Origin: Rhodococcus oryzae
Lineage (GTDB): Bacteria > Actinomycetota > Actinomycetes > Mycobacteriales > Mycobacteriaceae
Reading direction: 5' to 3'
DNA length: 64,000 bases
Assembly: GCF_005049235.1 (NCBI RefSeq)
Contig: NZ_SUMD01000005.1
Location: 1-64,000, forward strand
The position numbers and the translations under genes were made by a program. This document shows positions 37,088 through 49,092 of this stretch, piece by piece (the first letter of the stretch is position 1; every line of letters starts with the position of its first letter). The notes under the pieces were generated by a model that was not told the DNA's origin, searched no databases, and was given only the letters and a program-made list of their open reading frames with translations.

Positions 37088-37834
37088 TCAGTTCGAGGCT
37101 ATCGGCCGGGAACCCAACAGTGCGGTTCCGACACGCACGCAGGTGGAACCGTACCGTACGGCGACCTCCAGATCACCGGTCATCCCCGCCGACAATTCCG
37201 TCGCCGCCGGATGGCCGCGGAGCAGATCCGTGTGCGCGGCCTGCAGGGCCGCGAACGCCCGCTCCGGATCGGCCCCCAACGGAGGAACCGCCATCAACCC
37301 CGAAAGCTCAAGCCCGGCCGCCGATTCGGTGCGCTCGGCGAGCTCGGCCAGCTCGTCGAGCGGGACGCCACCACGGAGCGGGTCGCCGTCAAGACTGACC
37401 TGGAGCAGCACCCGCAGCGGCTGCTCCCTGCCGCCCTCCCCCAACGCGGCGGTCGCGGCCTTCGCGAGGGCGTCGACCAGCCTCGGACTGTCCACGGAGT
37501 GAATTGCGTACGCCCACTGTGCGATAGAGCGGGCCTTGTTCCGCTGCACGCTGCCGATCATGTGCCACCGGACATCGCCGATACCGGCAGCGTCGAGCTC
37601 GCCGAGCTCGGCGACCTTCGACGAGGCCTCCTGCTCGCGCGACTCACCGAACTCGCGGCAGCCCAACCCGTACAGGATCGCGACATCGGACGCCGGGAAG
37701 AACTTGGTCACCGGCAGCAACTGGACGTCATCCGGGTCGCGGCCTGCATCCAGGCAGGCCCGCGTCAGCCGCTCACCGACGCTGGTGAGGGCGGACGCGA
37801 TCTCGGCTGCCCGCGGCGACGGTGCGTCATTCAC
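37088..37834 (-). CDS. YggS/YBL036C-type PLP homeostasis protein
   Basis: 248-residue PLP-binding single-barrel protein of the YggS family, which buffers pyridoxal phosphate and has no known catalytic activity. The PLP lysine is in [25 protein letters not shown] and the C-terminal [22 protein letters not shown] (family SMGMSxD...AI..GST.VRIG, here SAGMTGD) are present. The GTG start overlaps the end of pgeF by 8 bases. It is a constant member of actinobacterial dcw clusters (Rv2148c). Confidence 0.93.
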   Translation of the reverse strand: MNDAPSPRAAEIASALTSVGERLTRACLDAGRDPDDVQLLPVTKFFPASDVAILYGLGCREFGESREQEASSKVAELGELDAAGIGDVRWHMIGSVQRNKARSIAQWAYAIHSVDSPRLVDALAKAATAALGEGGREQPLRVLLQVSLDGDPLRGGVPLDELAELAERTESAAGLELSGLMAVPPLGADPERAFAALQAAHTDLLRGHPAATELSAGMTGDLEVAVRYGSTCVRVGTALLGSRPIASN

Positions 37835-38555
37835 CGGGCGTCGACTCCATCCAGATCACACCAGCCAACCGGCCGGTCGGCGCGCCCCGACGGTGACTGA
37901 ACAGGGTGCGGTCCTCGATCGTGCAGCGCGGATCCTCCGCCACCCCGGACAAACCCGCCTGCAGCAACTGGCGGCGCAGTCCCGCCCGCAGGTCGATCCC
38001 CGGGGTGCCCCGCACCGTCGTGGTCGCGCTGCCCGGCAGGTGCTTCTCGACGTCCGCGCGCATCGCCGCCGGCACCTCGTACTGCCTGCCGCTCGCCGCC
38101 GGTCCGAGGAAGGCGCCGATCCGTTCGACCGACGCTCCCTTCGCCACCATCACGTCCAGCACCCGCGGCACGATCCCGATTCGGGCACCGACCCGGCCGG
38201 CGTGCACCGCGGCGATCACCCCGGCCTGGTCGTCCGCGAGCAGCAGCGGCACGCAGTCCGCGGACAGCGTCACCAAAGCCAGATCGGGCACGTCCGTGAC
38301 CAGCGCGTCGGTCGCCTCGACGACACCCTTGACGGGCCCGTCCACCACGGTGACGTTCCGACTGTGGATCTGCTCCATCCAGACCAACCGCTCGAACGGC
38401 AACCCGATGCCGTCCGCGAGCCTGCGACGGTTCGCGGCCACCGCGGCCGGGTCGTCGCCGACGTGGTCGCCGAGATTGAAGGAGTCATACGGGGGCGCCG
38501 AGACGCCCCCGGTTCGAGAGGTGACTACCCGACGAACCCGGAAGCCCCCCGTCAC
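37827..38555 (-). CDS. pgeF: Peptidoglycan editing factor PgeF (YfiH/DUF152, laccase-like)
   Basis: 242 residues of the YfiH family; in E. coli PgeF hydrolyses wrongly incorporated residues in peptidoglycan precursors, and other members show oxidase or nucleoside activities. Metal-site motifs: [22 protein letters not shown] (elsewhere usually HAGWRG; this variant seems usual in Actinobacteria) and the FSHRR motif near the end. Its GTG overlaps the ftsZ stop by 4 bases (GTGA), so translation is probably coupled to FtsZ. Confidence 0.92.
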   Translation of the reverse strand: MTGGFRVRRVVTSRTGGVSAPPYDSFNLGDHVGDDPAAVAANRRRLADGIGLPFERLVWMEQIHSRNVTVVDGPVKGVVEATDALVTDVPDLALVTLSADCVPLLLADDQAGVIAAVHAGRVGARIGIVPRVLDVMVAKGASVERIGAFLGPAASGRQYEVPAAMRADVEKHLPGSATTTVRGTPGIDLRAGLRRQLLQAGLSGVAEDPRCTIEDRTLFSHRRGAPTGRLAGVIWMESTPGE

Positions 38556-39787
38556 CGACGCATGAAGTCGGGCACGTCCACGTCGTCGACGTCGTCATCG
38601 GTGACGGGCACGGTTCGACTCGGTGCGCTCACGGGGACCGGCGGCAGACCGGAACCGGTGTTCTCGCGACCGTCACGACGCTCACGTCCGTCGCGTCCGT
38701 TCGGTGCGGGAGTCGGATCAGGGGCCTGGTGCTGCGGCGGCCGACCGATCTCACCGGCGCGGCCGGCTCCGATCGCACCGTTGCCCGCAGCCGCAGCCGT
38801 TGCCGCGGCGGCGGCCGGCTCGACCGGGCGACGCGTCGGCGTGCCGCCGTCGAAGCCCGCCGCGATGACCGTGACCCGGACCTCGTCGCCGAGTGAATCG
38901 TCGATGACCGTGCCGAAGATGATGTTCGCATCGATGTGGGCGGCTTCCTGCACCAGCGAGGCCGCCTCGTTGATCTCGAAAAGACCCAGGTCCGAGCCGC
39001 CGGCGATGGACAGCAGCACGCCGCGCGCACCCTCCATCGAGGCCTCGAGGAGCGGCGAGTTGATCGCCGACTCGGCGGCCTTGATCGCCCGGCCCTCGCC
39101 GCGCGAGGATCCGATGCCCATCAGCGCGCTGCCCGCTCCGGACATGACGCCCTTGACGTCCGCGAAGTCCACGTTGATCAGGCCGGGTGTGGTGATCAGG
39201 TCGGTGATGCCCTGGACGCCGTTGAGGAGGACCTCGTCGGCACTGCGGAACGCATCCATCAGGCTCACGGCGGCGTCGCCCAGCTGGAGCAGCCGGTCGT
39301 TGGGGATCACGATCAGCGTGTCGCAGGACTCCCGCAGGGCCTGGATCCCGTTGTCCGCCTGGCCGCCGCGCCGCTTGCCCTCGAAGGAGAACGGCCGGGT
39401 GACCACGCCGACGGTCAGCGCGCCGAGCTTGCGGGCGATGCTCGCCACCACGGGTGCGCCACCGGTGCCGGTGCCACCGCCCTCGCCTGCGGTCACGAAG
39501 ACCATGTCCGCGCCCTTGAGGACCTCTTCGATCTCGTCCTTGTGATCCTCGGCGGCCTTGCGGCCCACCTCGGGGTCGGCGCCTGCGCCGAGACCGCGGG
39601 TGAGTTCTCGGCCGACATCCAACTTGACGTCGGCGTCGCTCATCAGCAGCGCCTGCGCGTCGGTGTTGACGGCGATGAACTCGACTCCCTTGAGTCCCTG
39701 CTCGATCATGCGGTTGACCGCATTTACGCCGCCGCCGCCGATGCCGACGACCTTGATAACGGCGAGGTAGTTGTGCGGGGGCGTCAT
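38552..39787 (-). CDS. ftsZ: Cell-division GTPase FtsZ
   Basis: Tubulin-like GTPase forming the Z ring. 411 residues: nucleotide-binding domain with [13 protein letters not shown], the tubulin signature GGGTGTG and T7 loop [11 protein letters not shown]; a variable Ala/Pro/Arg-rich linker (about 315-395) and the C-terminal binding peptide VDVPDFMRR for SepF and FtsW. Translation starts at ATG with GGAAGG upstream. The gene has its own promoter region: 233 AT-richer bases separate it from ftsQ, the longest gap in the dcw operon after the mraZ-rsmH junction region. Confidence 0.99.
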   Translation of the reverse strand: MTPPHNYLAVIKVVGIGGGGVNAVNRMIEQGLKGVEFIAVNTDAQALLMSDADVKLDVGRELTRGLGAGADPEVGRKAAEDHKDEIEEVLKGADMVFVTAGEGGGTGTGGAPVVASIARKLGALTVGVVTRPFSFEGKRRGGQADNGIQALRESCDTLIVIPNDRLLQLGDAAVSLMDAFRSADEVLLNGVQGITDLITTPGLINVDFADVKGVMSGAGSALMGIGSSRGEGRAIKAAESAINSPLLEASMEGARGVLLSIAGGSDLGLFEINEAASLVQEAAHIDANIIFGTVIDDSLGDEVRVTVIAAGFDGGTPTRRPVEPAAAAATAAAAGNGAIGAGRAGEIGRPPQHQAPDPTPAPNGRDGRERRDGRENTGSGLPPVPVSAPSRTVPVTDDDVDDVDVPDFMRR

Positions 39788-40020
39788 GGGCTCTCGCCTT
39801 CCGTGTGTGTGAACGCGCTCGGGGTGATGCTCGTATAACTGAAATTACGTCGTGCAGGTGGGGCGGATGTTGCTGGTGATGCGGTACTTCTTGGATAAAC
39901 CCTAAACCTCAACCATAGGCTTAGAGTTATGTCAAGTAGCTGACTGAAACGAAACGCTATGCACGACAGGTCCGATCCGCCAGCAGGCGCGCCGACGGGC
40001 GACACGATTTGTCGTCGCGC
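39788..40020 (-). promoter_or_regulatory. ftsZ promoter region
   Basis: 233 bases between ftsQ and ftsZ with no gene. The minus strand has a consensus -35 TTGACA (39930-39935). Possible -10 elements downstream are TATGGT (too close at 12 bases) and TGAGGT (18 bases). Transcription from there would leave a leader of over 100 bases before the ATG. The region is the most AT-rich part of the dcw cluster, in keeping with the multiple ftsZ promoters known in Mycobacteriales. Confidence 0.6.
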
Positions 40021-40854
40021 TCATTTGACGGTGACCAGATCGGGACTGGAGATGTCGTACACCTTGCCCGGTTGGCCGAGCAGCGGCAGCGCGATGGCGG
40101 ACTTGCGTTCGGTGTTCTCGACGCTCCCCCACACCAGCTGCCGCCCGTCGAGCAGGGTGACCCGGATATCGGAGATGGAGCCCGCGGCGATCTCCCCGAC
40201 CTGGGCCCGCAGCGGCGGCGGCATCGAGGTGAGCACCTCGAGCGCATCGACCGTCACCGGATCCTCCAGACCGGGCCGCTCGACCTTCAGGCGCGGCACC
40301 CCCGGCGGCGGCGGTTCGATCGCATAGGCGACCGCGCCCGCGTCCATCAGGTGGGTGCCCTCGGGGGTGTCGTAGAAGACGGCGGGCGCGCGCTCGACGA
40401 CCGTGACCCTCACCGTGGACGGATAACGGCGTTCGACCCGCGCATGATCGACCTTGGGAATCGAGGCCACCCTCCTGGCGGCCGCGTCGACGTCGACCTG
40501 CAGCAGCGGCTTCCCGGTCTGGATGGCGAGGGTCGTCAGCACCTCGTCGCTGGGGACGCCGACGTTGCCGACCACCGAGACCTTGCGCACCGAGAGCACC
40601 GGGGTGAACCAGGCCGCCGCGACGAGGCCGACCAGCGCGATCACCGACAGCGCGATGATCAACGGCCGCTTCCGATTACGCGGACGACCGCCCCCTCGAG
40701 GTTTCCTGGCGGCTCGCTTGCTCCCCTTGCGGTCTCGCTTGCTCCCCTTGCGCTCGGGGCGTGCGGATCGTGCCTCGGGCCCGGCGGGGCCTGCGGGGCG
40801 ATCCTCGCCTCCGGCAGCGGGGCGCGCGGCGCGACCCGGGCTGTCCGTCGTCAC
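40021..40854 (-). CDS. ftsQ: Cell-division protein FtsQ
   Basis: Bitopic divisome protein linking early and late division proteins. 277 residues: a long basic, proline-rich cytoplasmic part (1-62), one membrane helix (about 64-84, [19 protein letters not shown]), then the POTRA domain ([17 protein letters not shown]) and the FtsQ beta domain. The cytoplasmic part contains a 7-residue tandem repeat ([14 protein letters not shown]) from a 21-bp DNA duplication and an RPAGPAG segment like that in ileS. The GTG overlaps the murC stop by 4 bases. Confidence 0.95.
   Translation of the reverse strand: MTTDSPGRAARPAAGGEDRPAGPAGPEARSARPERKGSKRDRKGSKRAARKPRGGGRPRNRKRPLIIALSVIALVGLVAAAWFTPVLSVRKVSVVGNVGVPSDEVLTTLAIQTGKPLLQVDVDAAARRVASIPKVDHARVERRYPSTVRVTVVERAPAVFYDTPEGTHLMDAGAVAYAIEPPPPGVPRLKVERPGLEDPVTVDALEVLTSMPPPLRAQVGEIAAGSISDIRVTLLDGRQLVWGSVENTERKSAIALPLLGQPGKVYDISSPDLVTVK
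40713..40752. repeat. 21-bp tandem duplication in ftsQ
   Basis: CTCGCTTGCTCCCCTTGCG at 40713-40731 recurs at 40734-40752, period 21 bases, so the frame is kept. It encodes the basic KGSKR repeats in the cytoplasmic tail and probably arose by slippage. Confidence 0.85.
40784..40804. repeat. Diverged copy of the ileS-type GC-rich element in ftsQ
   Basis: These 21 bases differ from the ileS element (31649-31715) at three positions, all transitions, and are read in the same frame (RPAGPA against RSAGSA). Located in the disordered N-terminal tail of FtsQ. Confidence 0.5.
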
Positions 40855-42332
40855 CGCGGTCGGCCCGCGGCGGGTGTGGCCCCGAGGGCGCCGAGGATCT
40901 CCTTGCCGAGCATCGTCACGTCGCCCGCACCCATGGTGATCACGATGTCGCCGGACCGCGCGAGCGCGGCGATCTGGCGAGGCGCGGCCGAGAGATCCGG
41001 CTGGTAGTGCACCGGCTTGGTGACGGCCTGCGCGACGAGCGCGCCGCTGACCCCGGGCAGGGGCTCCTCCCGCGCGCCGTACACGTCGAGCACCACCACC
41101 TCGTCCGCGAGGTCGAGCGCGGCACCGAACTCCTCGGCGAACGCCAGCGTTCGCGAGTACAGGTGCGGCTGGAAGACCACGATCACCCGCCCGTTCGCCG
41201 ATTCCGTTCCCGGCCGGACCAATTCACGGGCCGCCCCGAGCACGACGCGAACCTCGGTGGGGTGATGGGCGTAGTCGTCGAACACCCGCACGCCGTTCTC
41301 GCGGCCGGTGGACTGGAAACGCCGATGCACGCCGCCGAACCCGGCGATGCCCTCGATGACCTCCTCGACCGTCGCGCCCACCTCGCGGGCCGCGAGGATC
41401 GCGCCCATCGCGTTGAGCGCCATGTGCCGGCCCGGCACCGCCAATCGCAGTGTGCGCGCGCCTTTTTCGCCGGAGAGTTCGAACTCTGCGATGCCCCCGA
41501 TGTCGCGGGCCTGCCAGCTCACCAGGCGGGCGCCGAGCTCGATACCGTCCACCGAGACGTCACCACTGCCGTAGCCGAGGACCCGGATGCCGGGTAGCCC
41601 GCGGGCCACCACCCGCTGCGCCAGTGCCGCCGAGCCCGGGTCGTCGAGGCACACCACGAGCAGGCCCCCTTGGGCGATCCGCTCCGCGAAATCGTCGAAG
41701 ACCTGGACGTAGGCCTCGGTGGTCCCGAAATAGTCGAGGTGATCGGCCTCGACATTCGTCACGATGACCACGTCGGGGTCGTACTGCAGCAGCGAGCCGT
41801 CGCTCTCGTCGGCCTCCGCCACGAAGACGTCGCCGGTTCCGTGGTGGGCATTGGTACCGGCCTCGTTGAGCTCGCCGCCGACCGCGAACGACGGGTCGAC
41901 GCCGCAGTGCTGCAGTGCGACCACGAGCATGGAGGTGGTGGAGGTCTTGCCGTGCGTACCCGCGACCAGCAACGTGCGGTTGCCCTGCATCAGCGAGGCG
42001 AGCACGGCCGGGCGAAGGATCACCGGGATGCCGCGCTCGCGCGCCGCCACCAGCTCCGGGTTGTCCTTCGGAATGGCCGCGTGCGTGGTCACCACGACCG
42101 TCGGGCCGCCGGGCAGCAGGTCGAGCGCGCCCGCGTCGTGCCCGATCCGGACCTGGGCACCGCGGGCCCGCAGCGCGAGCACCCCGCGGCTCTCCTTGGC
42201 ATCCGAGCCGGACACCTGACCGCCCCTGGCCAGCAGGATCCGGGCGATGCCGGACATGCCTGCGCCGCCGATACCGACCATGTGGACCCGTTGCAACTCG
42301 GGGGGCAACTGAGCCCCGCGCACCTCGGTCAT
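40851..42332 (-). CDS. murC: UDP-N-acetylmuramate-L-alanine ligase
   Basis: Adds L-alanine to UDP-MurNAc with ATP; cytosolic. 493 residues in three Mur-ligase domains. The N-terminal UDP-binding loop is [15 protein letters not shown]; the P-loop is [24 protein letters not shown] and the ADESDGS segment are MurC features; the C-terminal domain has [11 protein letters not shown]. The ATG overlaps the murG stop (ATGA) and its stop overlaps ftsQ. Confidence 0.98.
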   Translation of the reverse strand: MTEVRGAQLPPELQRVHMVGIGGAGMSGIARILLARGGQVSGSDAKESRGVLALRARGAQVRIGHDAGALDLLPGGPTVVVTTHAAIPKDNPELVAARERGIPVILRPAVLASLMQGNRTLLVAGTHGKTSTTSMLVVALQHCGVDPSFAVGGELNEAGTNAHHGTGDVFVAEADESDGSLLQYDPDVVIVTNVEADHLDYFGTTEAYVQVFDDFAERIAQGGLLVVCLDDPGSAALAQRVVARGLPGIRVLGYGSGDVSVDGIELGARLVSWQARDIGGIAEFELSGEKGARTLRLAVPGRHMALNAMGAILAAREVGATVEEVIEGIAGFGGVHRRFQSTGRENGVRVFDDYAHHPTEVRVVLGAARELVRPGTESANGRVIVVFQPHLYSRTLAFAEEFGAALDLADEVVVLDVYGAREEPLPGVSGALVAQAVTKPVHYQPDLSAAPRQIAALARSGDIVITMGAGDVTMLGKEILGALGATPAAGRPR

Positions 42333-43534
42333 CGCCCGCCCTCCGACCTCTCCGACTGCTTGGACACCCCGAGTCCCTTCGCCACGTCGAGCACGATCCG
42401 GGCCACCGCATCGGCCGCATCCCGGTGCCCGGCATCGGCGGCGGACCTGCCCATCTCGCTCAGCCGGGCGGCATCGCCCAGCAACGGCACCACCGTATCC
42501 GCCACGAACTGCGGCGTGAGGTCCGCGTCGGCGACGATCATGCCACCGCCCGCCCGCACCAGTGGCTTGGCGTTGAGCTCCTGCTCACCGTTGCCGTGCG
42601 GCAGCGGCACGTAGACCGCGGGCATGCCGACCGCGGAGACCTCCGCGACGGTCATGGCCCCGGATCGGCAGATCGCCGCGTCGGCGGCCGCATACGCCAG
42701 ATCCATCCGGGACAGATACGGCACCGCCACGTACGGCGCGGCCGGATTCAGCTGGGCCACCTCGAGCGTGTTCTTCGGGCCGTGCGCGTGCAGCACCGAG
42801 ATCCCGGCCGCGGCCAGCGCCTCGGCGGCACCGGAGACGGCCTCGTTCAGCGAGCGCGCGCCCTGGGATCCACCGAACACCAGCAGCACCGGGCCGTCCG
42901 CGGGCAGACCGAAATGCGCCCTGGCCTCGGCGCGCAGCGCGGCGCGGTCGAGCCCGGTGATCGAGGCGCGGACGGGGATCCCCACGACCTCCGCGTCCGA
43001 GGCGCCTCGTGCGGCGACTCCCGAACCCGGCACGGCGGCGAGCACGCGGGCCGCGACCCGGGCACCGATCTTGTTCGCGATACCGGCGCTGGCGTTGGCC
43101 TCGTGCACGACCACCGGGACCCGTCGTCGGCGCCGGGTGAGTCCCTTGCCTGCCGCCAGGTACGCGGGCAGGGCGACATAGCCACCGAACCCGACGATCA
43201 CGTCGGCGTTCGTCTCCTCGAGCACCTCGCGGGTGCGCCGCACCGAGCGGACGACCCGGCCCGGTAGCCGCAGCAGATCCTTGGACGGCTTACGCGGTAG
43301 CGGCACCGGCGGGATCAGTTCGAGGCGGTAGCCACGCTCGGGAACCAGGGTCGTCTCGAGCCCACGCTCGGTGCCGAGCGCGGTGACCGTCACGGAGGGG
43401 TCGAGCCTGCGCAGCGCGTCGGCCACCGCCATCGCGGGCTCGATGTGCCCGGCGGTACCCCCGCCCGCGACGACGACGGACGGACCGGTTGAGGCGCGCG
43501 ACGTGACCGGGAAAGTCTCTGAAGTGCCGCTCAC
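42329..43534 (-). CDS. murG: Lipid II synthase, UDP-GlcNAc transferase MurG
   Basis: Membrane-associated GT28 enzyme that adds GlcNAc to lipid I. 401 residues with two Rossmann domains. Glycine loops [18 protein letters not shown] and [16 protein letters not shown] are clear, as are the [12 protein letters not shown] segment and the [23 protein letters not shown] donor-binding region. Start GTG overlaps the ftsW stop by 4 bases and its stop overlaps murC, so the three are translationally coupled. Confidence 0.98.
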   Translation of the reverse strand: MSGTSETFPVTSRASTGPSVVVAGGGTAGHIEPAMAVADALRRLDPSVTVTALGTERGLETTLVPERGYRLELIPPVPLPRKPSKDLLRLPGRVVRSVRRTREVLEETNADVIVGFGGYVALPAYLAAGKGLTRRRRRVPVVVHEANASAGIANKIGARVAARVLAAVPGSGVAARGASDAEVVGIPVRASITGLDRAALRAEARAHFGLPADGPVLLVFGGSQGARSLNEAVSGAAEALAAAGISVLHAHGPKNTLEVAQLNPAAPYVAVPYLSRMDLAYAAADAAICRSGAMTVAEVSAVGMPAVYVPLPHGNGEQELNAKPLVRAGGGMIVADADLTPQFVADTVVPLLGDAARLSEMGRSAADAGHRDAADAVARIVLDVAKGLGVSKQSERSEGGR

Positions 43535-44985
43535 CTACGAAATCCTCGCTCTCCTGTGCGGCCGTTCGACCGTCGTGTCCGCTCGTCTGATGCTAGTGCC
43601 CTTCCGCGTCGCGGATCCGCCCGCCGCGGGTCGGGGGCAGGCCTGCCTGCCACCGCCCGCCTGCGTGGCGGCGGGGCGGCGGCCCGCTGCTGCTGGGCGG
43701 CGCGCTGCTGGGCCGCCCGCTTCTGGGCCGCCTTCGCCTGTGCAGCCTTGCGTGCGGCCTCCGCCCTCGCCGGCGAGTACTGCTCCGGCATGGGCAGCCG
43801 CAGCATCCTGCCGAACCGCCCGACCTGACCGGCGTGCAGGGCGGCAACCGCCTCCGGCTCGTGCCTGGCTGCGTTGGCGATGACGCCGAACATGAACAGG
43901 GTGATCGCGATCGAACTGCCACCCGCCGAGACGAGCGGCAACTGCAGTCCGGTGACCGGGAGCAGGCCGATCACGTAGCCGATGTTGATCAGCGCCTGGG
44001 CCAGGATCCAGGTGGTCGCGGTCGCGGTGAGCAGGCGCAGGAACGGGTCGATCGAGCGCATCGCGATCCGCAGCCCCGCGTAGACGAACAGCGCGAACAG
44101 CCCGATCACCAGCATGCAGCCCAGGAAGCCCAGTTCCTCGCCGATGATCGCGAAGATGAAGTCGTTGTGCGAGTTGGGCAGGTAACTCCACTTGGCCCGG
44201 CTCTGCCCGAGCCCGCGACCGAACAGGCCGCCGTCGGCGAGGGAGAACTTGGCCTGTCTGCCCTGATAGCCGATGCCCTGTGGGTCGGCGCCGGGGTTCA
44301 GGTAGGCCTTGACCCGGTCGGACCGGTAGCCGGCGGTCAGCGCCAGCACCAGCGCTGCCGCGGCGCCTGCCGCGACGATGCCGAGGAACAGGCGCAGGGG
44401 CAGTCCCGCGAACCAGAGCAGCGACGCCAGGATGATGCCGAAGGCGATGGTGGTCGACAGGTTCGGCTGCAGCACGATGAGCACACAGACCAGGAGCGCC
44501 GCGGGCACCAGCGGCACCACCATCTCCTTGACGGAGGCGTTCTGCCTGCGGGAGGCCAGCAGATGCGCGCCCCAGACCACCAGGGTCACCTTCGCCAGCT
44601 CGGACGGCTGGAACGACAGCGGGCCAAGGGTGAACCAGCGACGGGCGCCGCCCGACAGGGTGCCGATGCCGGGGATCAGCACCAGGGCCAGCAGCACCAC
44701 CGACACGCCGAACGCCGGCAACGCCATCGTGCGCATCAACCGCACCGGCAGCAGCAGCGCCACGTAGAACAGCACGGCGCCGACCGCGACGAAGATCAGC
44801 TGCGTGGTGAAGGTGCCGTAGGCGGAGCCGGTGTCGGCGTAGGCCTCCACGCTCGAGGACGACAGGACCATCACGAGCCCGAGCACGGTGAGCAGGCCGG
44901 TGATCGTGACGATCAGGTGGAAGGAGGCCAGCGGGCGCGCCAGCCAGGCGCCGAAGCGGGTGCGGGGTCCCGCGGCCTGCTTCAT
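43531..44985 (-). CDS. ftsW: SEDS peptidoglycan glycosyltransferase FtsW
   Basis: Polymerises lipid II at the septum together with PbpB. 484 residues with about ten hydrophobic helices; the catalytic-region Asp lies in the [17 protein letters not shown] segment, and [19 protein letters not shown] is the family signature. The cytoplasmic C-tail (from about 405) is unusually long and Ala/Gln/Arg-rich ([20 protein letters not shown]), with low-complexity DNA. The ATG overlaps the murD stop (ATGA). Confidence 0.97.
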   Translation of the reverse strand: MKQAAGPRTRFGAWLARPLASFHLIVTITGLLTVLGLVMVLSSSSVEAYADTGSAYGTFTTQLIFVAVGAVLFYVALLLPVRLMRTMALPAFGVSVVLLALVLIPGIGTLSGGARRWFTLGPLSFQPSELAKVTLVVWGAHLLASRRQNASVKEMVVPLVPAALLVCVLIVLQPNLSTTIAFGIILASLLWFAGLPLRLFLGIVAAGAAAALVLALTAGYRSDRVKAYLNPGADPQGIGYQGRQAKFSLADGGLFGRGLGQSRAKWSYLPNSHNDFIFAIIGEELGFLGCMLVIGLFALFVYAGLRIAMRSIDPFLRLLTATATTWILAQALINIGYVIGLLPVTGLQLPLVSAGGSSIAITLFMFGVIANAARHEPEAVAALHAGQVGRFGRMLRLPMPEQYSPARAEAARKAAQAKAAQKRAAQQRAAQQQRAAAPPPRRRAVAGRPAPDPRRADPRRGRALASDERTRRSNGRTGERGFRR

Positions 44986-46466
44986 CGCGACCGACCCGCC
45001 ACTTCCGCCACGGCCTGCGCGAAGCTCCGGCCGCGGTGCCCGTAGTCGGTGAACATGTCAAGCGATGCCGCGGCAGGCGCCAGCAGGACCGTGTCACCCG
45101 GCCTGGCCATCGACGCGGCGGTGCGGACCGCGCGCGCCATCACGGCATCGGGCGATTCCGGGCTCGGCGCGGGACTCACCCCTGCATCGTCTCCCGCATC
45201 CACCCGCACGACCGGCACCTGGGGTGCGTGTCGCGCGAGTGCCTGTGCGATCTGCGTCGCATCGCGGCCGAGCAGGACCGCGCCGACGAGCCGATCGGCC
45301 ACCTCGGTGACGAGTTCGTCGACGCTTGCGCCCTTGAGCAGACCGCCCGCGACCCACACCACCCGTGGGTGTGCCAGCAGCGACGAGCGCGCGGCGTGTG
45401 GGTTCGTCGCCTTCGAGTCGTCGATGTACGTGACGCCGTCCACCTCGGCGACGAGCGCCGCGCGGTGCGGGCCGACCTGGTAGCTGCGCAGACCCTCCCG
45501 GACCGTGGTGGCGGCGACGCCGATCGACCTGGCCAACGCGGCCGCGGCCAACGCGTCCATCTGACCCGCGGGTCCCGGCGGGGTGATCTCGTCGACCAGT
45601 GCGAGGGTCTCGTCGTCCGCGAAGGCGCGGTCGACGAGGCGGTCGCCGTCCACGCCGAGCTCGCCTGGCGCGGGCATGCCCAGCCGGAACCCGGTGGTCC
45701 GCCCGGCGGTGGACACCCGCGACAGTCCGGCGGTGACCGGGTCGTCGAGCCCGAGCACCGCGACGTCCCCGGTCAGCACCTGCGCCTTCGCGTCGATGTA
45801 GCCCTTCATGCCGCCGTGCCAGTCCAGGTGGTCCTCGGCGATGTTGAGGATCACCCCGGCCGTCGGGTGCACCGACGGCGCCCAGTGCAGCTGGAACGAG
45901 GAGAGCTCGACCGCCAGCACGTCGTTGCGGGGGCGCTCGGCCCGGAGCGCGTCGACGATCGGCAGGCCGATGTTCCCGCAGGCGACCGTCGCGATCCCTG
46001 CGGCCCGCAGGATCGACTCCAACATCGAGGTGGTGGTCGTCTTGCCGTTGGTGCCGGTCACCACCAGCCACTTCCGGACCGGTCCATAGACCTGCGCGCG
46101 GTCGAGCCGCCAGGTGAACTCCACGTCGCCCCAGATCGCGACGCCGGCGCCCGCGGCCGCGGACAGCACGGGCGCGTCAGGGCGCCAGCCGGGGCTCGTG
46201 ACGACCAGCGCGAACGCGCCGATCTCAGCCGCTGCCTGCTCCGGCGCCGTGACCTCCGCCCCGGTCGAGGCGGCCAGGGCGTCGAGCGAGGCCTGGTTGC
46301 CGTCGGTGACCGTGACATCCGCGCCCAGCTCGCGGAGCGGTTCGATCAGGGCCCGCCCGGAGATCCCGGATCCCGCGACCAGGACCCGGCTGCCGTGCAG
46401 GCGGGCGAACTCGGGCGGCAGAACCGAGGGAGGCCCGGAGGGAACTGCAGCGCTGTGGAGTGACAA
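44982..46466 (-). CDS. murD: UDP-N-acetylmuramoylalanine-D-glutamate ligase
   Basis: Adds D-glutamate to UDP-MurNAc-L-Ala. 494 residues. N-terminal [19 protein letters not shown]-loop [27 protein letters not shown] with catalytic His, and [13 protein letters not shown] in the C-terminal domain. I place the start at TTG 46466: it lies 2 bases after the mraY stop with GGGGG upstream, and no ATG or GTG exists before the conserved VLVAGSG core. A longer frame continues upstream but is only a shadow of mraY. Confidence 0.95.
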   Translation of the reverse strand: MSLHSAAVPSGPPSVLPPEFARLHGSRVLVAGSGISGRALIEPLRELGADVTVTDGNQASLDALAASTGAEVTAPEQAAAEIGAFALVVTSPGWRPDAPVLSAAAGAGVAIWGDVEFTWRLDRAQVYGPVRKWLVVTGTNGKTTTTSMLESILRAAGIATVACGNIGLPIVDALRAERPRNDVLAVELSSFQLHWAPSVHPTAGVILNIAEDHLDWHGGMKGYIDAKAQVLTGDVAVLGLDDPVTAGLSRVSTAGRTTGFRLGMPAPGELGVDGDRLVDRAFADDETLALVDEITPPGPAGQMDALAAAALARSIGVAATTVREGLRSYQVGPHRAALVAEVDGVTYIDDSKATNPHAARSSLLAHPRVVWVAGGLLKGASVDELVTEVADRLVGAVLLGRDATQIAQALARHAPQVPVVRVDAGDDAGVSPAPSPESPDAVMARAVRTAASMARPGDTVLLAPAAASLDMFTDYGHRGRSFAQAVAEVAGRSR

Positions 46467-46468
46467 GC

Positions 46469-47548
46469 TCAGCCCCCGATGTCGGCGAGGTACTCGCTGT
46501 AGAACAGCGCGAGTCCGATGGCCGAGGCGATCGCGGCGAGCAACCAGAATCTGATGATCACCGTGGTTTCCGCCCACCCGGCCAGCTCGAAGTGATGATG
46601 GAACGGCGCCATTCGGAACACCCGCCGCCTGCTCGAGCGGAACACCGCGACCTGCACGACCACCGAGGCGGCCTCGGCGACGAACAGCGCGCCGACGACC
46701 ACCATCAGCAGCTCGGTGCGGGTGACGATGGACAGCCCGGCGAGCAGGCCACCGAGGGCAAGCGAGCCGGTGTCGCCCATGAAGATCTTCGCGGGTGCGG
46801 CGTTCCACCACAGGAAGCCGATGCACGCGCCCGCCGCCGCGGCACAGATCAGCGCCAGGTCCAGCGGGTCGCGGACGTCGTAGCAGCCCGTGACGGGATC
46901 GCGCTCGCACGAGTTGCGGTACTGCCAGAAGGTGATGATGGTGTAGGCGCCGAGCACCAGGGTCATCGAGCCGGCCGCGAGACCGTCGAGCCCGTCGGTC
47001 AGGTTCACGGCGTTCGACCAGGCGCTGACCAGCAGGTAGCAGAACAGGATGAACACGACCGAGCCCATCGAGACCGTGGCGATGTCTCGGACATAGGACA
47101 GGTTCGTGCTGCCCGGCGTCAGGCCGGTCGCGCCGGGGAACTGCAGCGCCAGGATTCCGAACAGGACAGCCGCGATCAGCTGGCCGACCAGTTTCGCGGT
47201 CTTGTTCAGCCCGAGGTTGCGCTGCTTGCGGATCTTGATGAAGTCGTCGAGGAAGCCGACGCCGCCGAGCATGGTCGTCAAACCGAGGACCAGGAGCGCG
47301 GAGGCGCTCGGGCCGTCCGCGTCGTAGCCGATCCCGATCAGGTGCGAGCCCCAGTATCCGGCCCACAGGCCGGCGATGATCGCCACGCCGCCCATGGTGG
47401 GGGTGCCGCGCTTGGACTGGTGGCTGGCCGGACCCTCGACCCGGATCTCCTGACCGAAGCCCTGGCGCGAGAACGCCTTGATCAGCACGGGGGTGAGCAG
47501 GATCGCCACGGCGAGCGCGATACCTCCCGCGAAGAGGATCTGTCTCAC
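46469..47548 (-). CDS. mraY: Phospho-N-acetylmuramoyl-pentapeptide transferase
   Basis: Ten-helix membrane enzyme that makes lipid I from UDP-MurNAc-pentapeptide and undecaprenyl phosphate. 359 residues. Active-site motifs: [12 protein letters not shown] with the Asp pair, [27 protein letters not shown] and the C-terminal [18 protein letters not shown] start overlaps the murF stop by 4 bases. Confidence 0.98.
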   Translation of the reverse strand: MRQILFAGGIALAVAILLTPVLIKAFSRQGFGQEIRVEGPASHQSKRGTPTMGGVAIIAGLWAGYWGSHLIGIGYDADGPSASALLVLGLTTMLGGVGFLDDFIKIRKQRNLGLNKTAKLVGQLIAAVLFGILALQFPGATGLTPGSTNLSYVRDIATVSMGSVVFILFCYLLVSAWSNAVNLTDGLDGLAAGSMTLVLGAYTIITFWQYRNSCERDPVTGCYDVRDPLDLALICAAAAGACIGFLWWNAAPAKIFMGDTGSLALGGLLAGLSIVTRTELLMVVVGALFVAEAASVVVQVAVFRSSRRRVFRMAPFHHHFELAGWAETTVIIRFWLLAAIASAIGLALFYSEYLADIGG

Positions 47549-49092
47549 TGGTCTTCCTCCGTGTTAGTCCGCTGCTCGCCCTGCGGGCCCTCCAGCAGTG
47601 TGTCCGCCACCGCCCACAATCCGACCGACTGCGAGGCCTTGACCAGGACGATGTCATCGCCTGCCAGCTCCGCCTCGAGCACGGAGATCGCGGCCGCCTG
47701 GTCGGGGACCAGGATCGACTCGTCGCCCCATGAACCCTCCATGACCGCGCCCTGATGCATCGCGCGGGAGGGCCTGCCGGTGCCGACCACGATCAGCCTG
47801 CTGACGTCCAGTCGTACGGCCAGCCGCCCGATGGCGTCGTGTTCGATCACTGATTCTGGACCGAGCTCGGCCATTTCCCCGAGCACCGCCCAGGTTCGGC
47901 GCGGCGTGCCCTCACCCGAACGCCCCATCGACACCAGGGCCTTGAGCGCCGCGCGCATCGAATCGGGGTTGGCGTTGTACGAATCGTTGATCACCGTGAC
48001 GCCGTCGGCTCGGTGCCGCACGTCCATCCGGCGTACCGATGCGGCCGTCGCGGCGCCGAGCGCCGCGGCGATCTGGGCGACGGTGGCGCCGCATTCCAAC
48101 GCCACCGCGGCCGCGGCCAGCGCGTTGCCGATCTGGTGCTCACCGTGCACGCCGAGCTGGATCGGCACCGTCGCGATGTCGCCCTCATGGGCGGAACCCG
48201 CCGGGTAGCGGCACTCCAGCGTGAAGGCGGGACGCGCCTCCGCATCGAGGTGCACGTCCACGGCCCGCACGTCCGCACGCTCGGACTGCCCGACCAGCAC
48301 AACCCGGGCCCGGGTCCGCTCCGCCATCGCCACGACGAGCTGATCGTCGGCGTTGAGCACCGCGACCCCGCCGTCCTCCGCCGCGGGCAGCGCCTCGGCG
48401 AGCTCGCCCTTGGCCTGCGCGATCGCGTCCCGCGAGCCGAACTCACCGAGGTGCGCGGTGCCGACGTTGAGGATGACGCCAATCCGCGGCGGGACCGTCT
48501 CCGCCAGCGCCGCGACATGTCCGGTGCCCCGCGCGGAGAGCTCGAGGACCAGGAAGTCGGTGTCCGCGTCGGCGCGCAGCGCCGTCCAGGGATGGCCGAG
48601 CTCGTTGTTGAACGATCCGGGCGGTGCGACCACCGAACCGAGCGGGGTGAGCACCGCCGCCAGCAGGTCCTTGGTCGAGGTCTTGCCCGACGACCCGGTG
48701 ACGCCGACGACCGTCAGGCCCCGCGCCGCCAGGTCATCGGTGCTCGCCCTCGCCAGGGCGGCCAGTGCCTTGAGCACCGCTGCCCCGGAGCCGTCGGTGT
48801 CGTGTTCGAGGGCCATCGCGTTGGTCTGTGCGGGCGGCAACGGGGCCACCACGATCGCGGGGACGCCGACCGGGCGGGCGGCGAGCACCGCCACCGCCCC
48901 CGAGGCGACGGCCGCGGCCGCATGGTCGTGCCCGTCCACGCGGGCGCCGGGCAGCGCGAGGAACAGGCCGCCCTCGGCGACCTTGCGGGAGTCGAACTCC
49001 ACAGTGCCGGTCACCATGGTGTCGGGATCCGGCACGTCGTGGAGGGTGCCGCCGACGATCTCGGCGATCCGGGCCAGGCTCATCGGGATCAT
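47545..49092 (-). CDS. murF: UDP-MurNAc-tripeptide-D-alanyl-D-alanine ligase
   Basis: Adds D-Ala-D-Ala to complete the pentapeptide precursor. 515 residues. P-loop [27 protein letters not shown] with the catalytic His; [16 protein letters not shown] in the C-terminal domain. The ATG overlaps the murE stop (ATGA); a second in-frame ATG 9 bases on is possible. Confidence 0.98.
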   Translation of the reverse strand: MIPMSLARIAEIVGGTLHDVPDPDTMVTGTVEFDSRKVAEGGLFLALPGARVDGHDHAAAAVASGAVAVLAARPVGVPAIVVAPLPPAQTNAMALEHDTDGSGAAVLKALAALARASTDDLAARGLTVVGVTGSSGKTSTKDLLAAVLTPLGSVVAPPGSFNNELGHPWTALRADADTDFLVLELSARGTGHVAALAETVPPRIGVILNVGTAHLGEFGSRDAIAQAKGELAEALPAAEDGGVAVLNADDQLVVAMAERTRARVVLVGQSERADVRAVDVHLDAEARPAFTLECRYPAGSAHEGDIATVPIQLGVHGEHQIGNALAAAAVALECGATVAQIAAALGAATAASVRRMDVRHRADGVTVINDSYNANPDSMRAALKALVSMGRSGEGTPRRTWAVLGEMAELGPESVIEHDAIGRLAVRLDVSRLIVVGTGRPSRAMHQGAVMEGSWGDESILVPDQAAAISVLEAELAGDDIVLVKASQSVGLWAVADTLLEGPQGEQRTNTEEDQ

